Translations under genes and position numbers: made by a program | Source: Imhoffiella fuscus | GTDB taxonomy: Bacteria; Pseudomonadota; Gammaproteobacteria; Chromatiales; Chromatiaceae | Length of the DNA: 64,000 nucleotides | Direction: 5' to 3' | NCBI RefSeq assembly: GCF_042682685.1 | Contig: NZ_JBHUHX010000007.1 | Span: 124,001 to 188,000 of the forward strand | Part shown: in pieces, positions 61,006-64,000 of the stretch | Layout: each line of letters opens with the position of its first letter | How positions within the stretch are numbered: the first letter of the stretch is position 1 | Notes under the pieces: model-generated | Database searches by the model: none | Seen by the model: only the letters and a program-made list of their open reading frames with translations | Told to the model about the DNA's origin: nothing

Positions 61006-61374
61006 ATGTCCGATAAGCCAATCTGCAAGAGCCGTCGCGACGCCGTCAAAGTGATGCTGGGTACCGCCGCAGCGATTCCGATGATCAACTTGGTCGGTGT
61101 CGGCACCGCTCGCGCTCAGGCCCCCGCGAATGCCGTGACCCCCGATGACCCGACCGCAGCGGCCCTGAAGTACCACGAGAATGCCGCTGAATCCGATCGC
61201 CTTGCAGCCGCTCGTCCTGGGTTGCCCCCGGCAGAGCAGCATTGCGGCAACTGCCAGTTCATGCTTCCGGACGCTGAGGGCGCGACGGATACGTGGAAGG
61301 GTTGCCAGCTGTTCCCCGGTAAGCTGATCAACCTGAACGGCTGGTGTGCCTCCTGGACTCTGCGGGCCGGCTGA
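61006..61374 (+). CDS. hip: High-potential iron-sulfur protein (HiPIP)
   Basis: 122-residue precursor. Tat signal SRRDAVKVML, cleavage probably after ARAQ, mature chain from about Ala39 of some 84 residues. Cluster Cys: C80, C83, C100, C114 (CGNC, GCQLFPG, GWCASW). Periplasmic electron donor to the photosynthetic reaction centre in purple sulfur bacteria. The mature sequence is close to that of Allochromatium and Thermochromatium. AGGAG precedes the ATG and a terminator follows. Confidence 0.97.
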   Translation: MSDKPICKSRRDAVKVMLGTAAAIPMINLVGVGTARAQAPANAVTPDDPTAAALKYHENAAESDRLAAARPGLPPAEQHCGNCQFMLPDAEGATDTWKGCQLFPGKLINLNGWCASWTLRAG

Positions 61375-61409
61375 TCGCGTCGAATTCGATCCCTCGGATC
61401 GGATACGTA

Positions 61410-61437
61410 AACGGGGCCGCTGGCCCCGTTTTTCTTT
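61410..61437 (+). terminator. Intrinsic terminator after hip
   Basis: aacggggcc (61410-61418), loop gct, ggccccgtt (61422-61430), then tttcttt; 36 bases after the stop. Confidence 0.85.
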
Positions 61438-61630
61438 GTGTGAAGTCTTTCTCGTCGCATGCCTGTCAGGCCTCGTACCATTAACGGCAATGATCCGCCA
61501 TGATGTTTCTCTATCGGCGCGCGCCTCTTGGGCGTTTTGCTTGCGGTGATTGAGCTGGGTCATGGGGAGGGGTGCGGCCTTGATGCATCCTTGATTCAGC
61601 AGTCCTTATGCAGTATGCGGTGGTGTGTCC

Positions 61631-62476
61631 ATGTCTCCCGAGAGTTCGACCGAATTTGCCAATGCTCGACCCTATGCCGCGCTTGAAGTCGCAGATCTCA
61701 CCTTGAAATCACGCGCGCGGTCCGCGTTCCTTCGCGGTATCGTCTGGAGCCTGATCGGCATGATCTACGCCCCCTTGTTCATCGGGGTCGTGCTGCTCTT
61801 GAAGGGAATGGGGTTCGGCTATTTTTCCTATGTCGTTGCCGCATCGGCCGCTGGTGGCGTGGGCGCGGTTCTTTATGGTGCGCGCGAACTCGCGCTCATC
61901 AGTACTGGAGTGGGCGCGATGGTGGGTGTCGCCATGCTGATCCTGCTCGGGGGGCAGGTGTCGCTCTCGGATGTGGCCTTGGTGGCGGCCATATTGGCGG
62001 CAACCGTCGGGCTCACCATTTCCTTCCCCAAGCGCTGCTCGCGTAGCGTTCCTGGCAAGGCGCTAGCCGGGCTCGCGACCGGCTTGGTCGGTGGGACTGT
62101 GCTGGCGATCGCCGAGCCGCTTCACCCCGAGCCGTTTCCGATCTTCGCAATTCTTGCCTTCGTGGTGAGCGTTAACGGTATCCTCTATGTCTCGACCGTG
62201 CGCTGGTGGGTCACCCTGTCGCGCCGCATTCGGCTCGAATCGCATCCCTGCTATGTGATCGAGGCCCTCATCATGGCGGTTCTCGCCGGTGTCGCGGCTG
62301 GCAGCGTCTGGATGGTCGCTGGCCCGCTGCTGAGTCTTGGCGAGGGGGTGTCGCTGATCGCGAGCGAGACCATGCATCTCGAAATTCAGCAGGCCATTCT
62401 GGGGGGGCTCTTCGGTGGTGGAACGGCGGGTGTTTTGCTTGAACTCTTTCGTTTCCGCTGGGTTCACGACCTCTGA
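61631..62476 (+). CDS. Uncharacterised polytopic membrane protein
   Basis: 281 residues from the ATG at 61631 (a GTG two codons earlier is possible). Soluble N-terminus of about 35 residues, then some eight hydrophobic segments. A Cys-rich feature is absent. Gly/Ala-rich helices (GVGAMVGVAMLILLGG, GLFGGGTAGVLLEL). I do not recognise the family. It lies between HiPIP and rlmE. Confidence 0.7.
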   Translation: MSPESSTEFANARPYAALEVADLTLKSRARSAFLRGIVWSLIGMIYAPLFIGVVLLLKGMGFGYFSYVVAASAAGGVGAVLYGARELALISTGVGAMVGVAMLILLGGQVSLSDVALVAAILAATVGLTISFPKRCSRSVPGKALAGLATGLVGGTVLAIAEPLHPEPFPIFAILAFVVSVNGILYVSTVRWWVTLSRRIRLESHPCYVIEALIMAVLAGVAAGSVWMVAGPLLSLGEGVSLIASETMHLEIQQAILGGLFGGGTAGVLLELFRFRWVHDL

Positions 62477-62599
62477 CATCAGTCGACTCGCTCGATTTGC
62501 GGCAGGCTCATTGCTCGGAATGTGTTAGCCTAACCGGCCGGCTTGATGCCGGGCCGGCTTTCGTACCGTTTCTCCTTCCTGACCCCTTCCGTTCCACTC

Positions 62600-63220
62600 A
62601 TGGCAAGAAGCAAATCCAGTCGGCGTTGGCTCGACCGTCACGTCAACGATCCCTACGTCAAGCGCTCCCAGATTGATGGGTATCGTTCGCGCGCGGCCTA
62701 TAAACTCCTGGAGATCCAGGAGAAGGATCGCGTCCTTTCGCCCGGAATGCGCGTGGTCGATCTGGGCGCGGCGCCCGGAAGCTGGTCGCAAATCGCCGTC
62801 CAGCTGGTCGGAGCGAGCGGGCGCGTCATCGCTCTGGATATCCTTCCGATGGACCCGCTCGCCGGGGTCGAGATTTTGGAAGGCGATTTTCGCGATGACG
62901 TGGTGCTCTCGGAGCTGCGCGCCGCGCTTGGCCAGGAGCCGCTGGATCTGGTGCTATCGGATATGGCGCCCAATATCACCGGAACGTCCATTGTCGATCA
63001 GAGTCGGAGTATGTACCTCTTGGAACTGGCGCTGGAGCTGGCGCGCGAGCAGTTGAAGCCCGGAGGATCGATGGTCGTCAAGGCCTTTCAAGGCACCGGA
63101 TTCGACGCCTATCTGCGCGACTTGCGCGGGAGCTTCCGACAGGTCGCGAGCCGCAAGCCCAAATCCTCGCGCGCCCAGAGCCGAGAGCTTTATCTGGTCG
63201 CAAAAGGCTTTAATCGCTAG
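62600..63220 (+). CDS. rlmE: 23S rRNA 2'-O-ribose U2552 methyltransferase
   Basis: 206 residues, E. coli RlmE 209. DRHVNDPYVKRSQIDGYRSR start, VVDLGAAPGSW SAM motif, SDMAPN, and the K-D-K-E tetrad region SMVVKAFQG. Normal neighbour of ftsH. The ATG at 62600 fits the family. Confidence 0.96.
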   Translation: MARSKSSRRWLDRHVNDPYVKRSQIDGYRSRAAYKLLEIQEKDRVLSPGMRVVDLGAAPGSWSQIAVQLVGASGRVIALDILPMDPLAGVEILEGDFRDDVVLSELRAALGQEPLDLVLSDMAPNITGTSIVDQSRSMYLLELALELAREQLKPGGSMVVKAFQGTGFDAYLRDLRGSFRQVASRKPKSSRAQSRELYLVAKGFNR

Positions 63221-63302
63221 TGCGTCGGTGCTAACTTCATGGATTAACCTGTGCCAGCGTTATGGGCAGACAACCGTTAGGGGCCAATAAGCCGTGAGTG
63301 AC

Positions 63303-64000
63303 ATGGCGAAAAATATTCTTCTTTGGGTGGTCATCGCCATCGTGCTGATGTCCGTGTTCAACAATTTCACTACCACCCAATCGACCCCAAGAAGCCTGAA
63401 TTATTCGGATTTCATCGAGCAGGTGAAACAGGGTGGCGTCAAAGAGGTCACCATCCAGGGGCGGACGATCGAGGGTGTCAACGAGTCCGGACAGCGTTTC
63501 ACGAGCTACAGTCCGGGGGACGACGGATTGGTCGGCGATCTGCTGAATCATGGCGTGGTGATCAAGGCTGCGCCGCCCGAGAAGCAGTCCGTGCTGGTGC
63601 AGATTCTCATCAACTGGTTCCCGCTGCTGATCCTCGTCGGCCTTTGGATCCTCTTCATGCGCCAGATGCAGGGTGGAGCGGGCGGTCGCGGAGCCATGTC
63701 GTTCGGCAAGAGCCGCGCGCGCTTGCTGTCCGAGGATCAGATCAAGGTCACCTTCCAGGATGTCGCCGGCGCCGAGGAGGCCAAGGAGGAGGTCACCGAG
63801 ATGGTCGACTTCCTCAAGGATCCGAGCAAGTTCCAGAAGCTCGGCGGCAAGATTCCCAAGGGCGTCCTCATGGTCGGTCCTCCCGGAACCGGTAAAACCT
63901 TGCTGGCTCGCGCCATCGCCGGTGAGGCCAAGGTGCCGTTCTTCACCATTTCGGGTTCGGATTTCGTCGAGATGTTCGTCGGTGTCGGCGCTTCGCGGGT
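63303..64000 (+). CDS. ftsH: FtsH ATP-dependent zinc metalloprotease, 3' end outside window
   Basis: 232 residues before the window ends. MAKNILLWVVIAIVLMSVF start with first membrane helix, second helix near LINWFPLLILVGLWILFM, RQMQGG, then the AAA+ domain with Walker A GPPGTGKT and the pore loop FVEMFVGVG. A GTG at 63294 would add three residues. The C-terminal zinc protease domain lies beyond the window. 82 bases after rlmE, the usual order. Confidence 0.96.
   Translation, partial: MAKNILLWVVIAIVLMSVFNNFTTTQSTPRSLNYSDFIEQVKQGGVKEVTIQGRTIEGVNESGQRFTSYSPGDDGLVGDLLNHGVVIKAAPPEKQSVLVQILINWFPLLILVGLWILFMRQMQGGAGGRGAMSFGKSRARLLSEDQIKVTFQDVAGAEEAKEEVTEMVDFLKDPSKFQKLGGKIPKGVLMVGPPGTGKTLLARAIAGEAKVPFFTISGSDFVEMFVGVGASR

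Overview
The window is about 64 kb of GC-rich chromosome, most likely from a purple sulfur gammaproteobacterium of the Chromatiaceae. Three things point there: a Tat-exported high-potential iron-sulfur protein (HiPIP, 61006) very close to the Allochromatium/Thermochromatium type, two membrane-bound [NiFe] hydrogenase operons of the Isp type (hynS-isp1-isp2-hynL, known from Thiocapsa and Allochromatium), and ordinary gammaproteobacterial gene orders (mnmA-hflD-purB, clpS-clpA-infA-bpt-aat-trxB, rlmE-ftsH). No photosynthesis genes lie in the window, so the phototrophic lifestyle is an inference.

Layout. 1-4.4 kb: an L,D-transpeptidase lipoprotein (cut by the window edge), a double heptamer repeat, rlmI, a beta-lactamase-fold serine hydrolase and a response regulator with a C-terminal membrane anchor. 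4.4-10.7 kb: hydrogenase operon 1 on the minus strand (hupH-like, hynS, isp1, isp2, hynL) with hynD, and divergent hypC. 11.1-13.6 kb: secF without secD, an unknown gene, and ppsR. 13.8-22.4 kb: a minus-strand defence-like island built round a retron reverse transcriptase: an ARM/HEAT-repeat protein with a WGR domain, a SWIM zinc-finger protein, a non-coding segment with a long hairpin that fits an msr-msd RNA, the RT, a WGR plus beta-propeller protein, and a translationally coupled 54-residue protein. 22.5-29.4 kb: NAD salvage (NMN adenylyltransferase-Nudix, nadV), the three-gene proton-translocating transhydrogenase (pntAA, pntAB, pntB), and an AI-2E family permease. 29.3-38.3 kb: two alpha/beta hydrolases, ppsA, a membrane-anchored repeat protein, a 5'-nucleotidase-like enzyme and an OmpA-like protein. 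38.6-45 kb: purB, acnA, hflD, mnmA. 45-46.1 kb: an AT-rich regulatory stretch with a very small membrane-protein gene, several dyads and an FNR-like site. 46.1-51 kb: hydrogenase operon 2 on the plus strand. 51.2-64 kb: icd, a cold-shock protein, the N-degron cluster (clpS, clpA, bpt, aat) with infA, a COG3146-type acyltransferase-fold protein, trxB, an NlpC/P60 lipoprotein, HiPIP, a membrane protein, rlmE and the start of ftsH.

How it fits together. The two hydrogenases pass electrons through the HdrD-like Isp2 and heme-b-type Isp1 to the membrane; only operon 1 has maturation genes beside it. PpsR and PpsA, about 17 kb apart, form a PEP-synthase control pair. NadM-Nudix, NadV and Pnt together supply and balance NAD(P)(H). 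The retron island is the most unusual part: its RT, ARM and SWIM genes resemble the architecture I recall as type XIII retrons, with an additional WGR-propeller gene and small protein attached.
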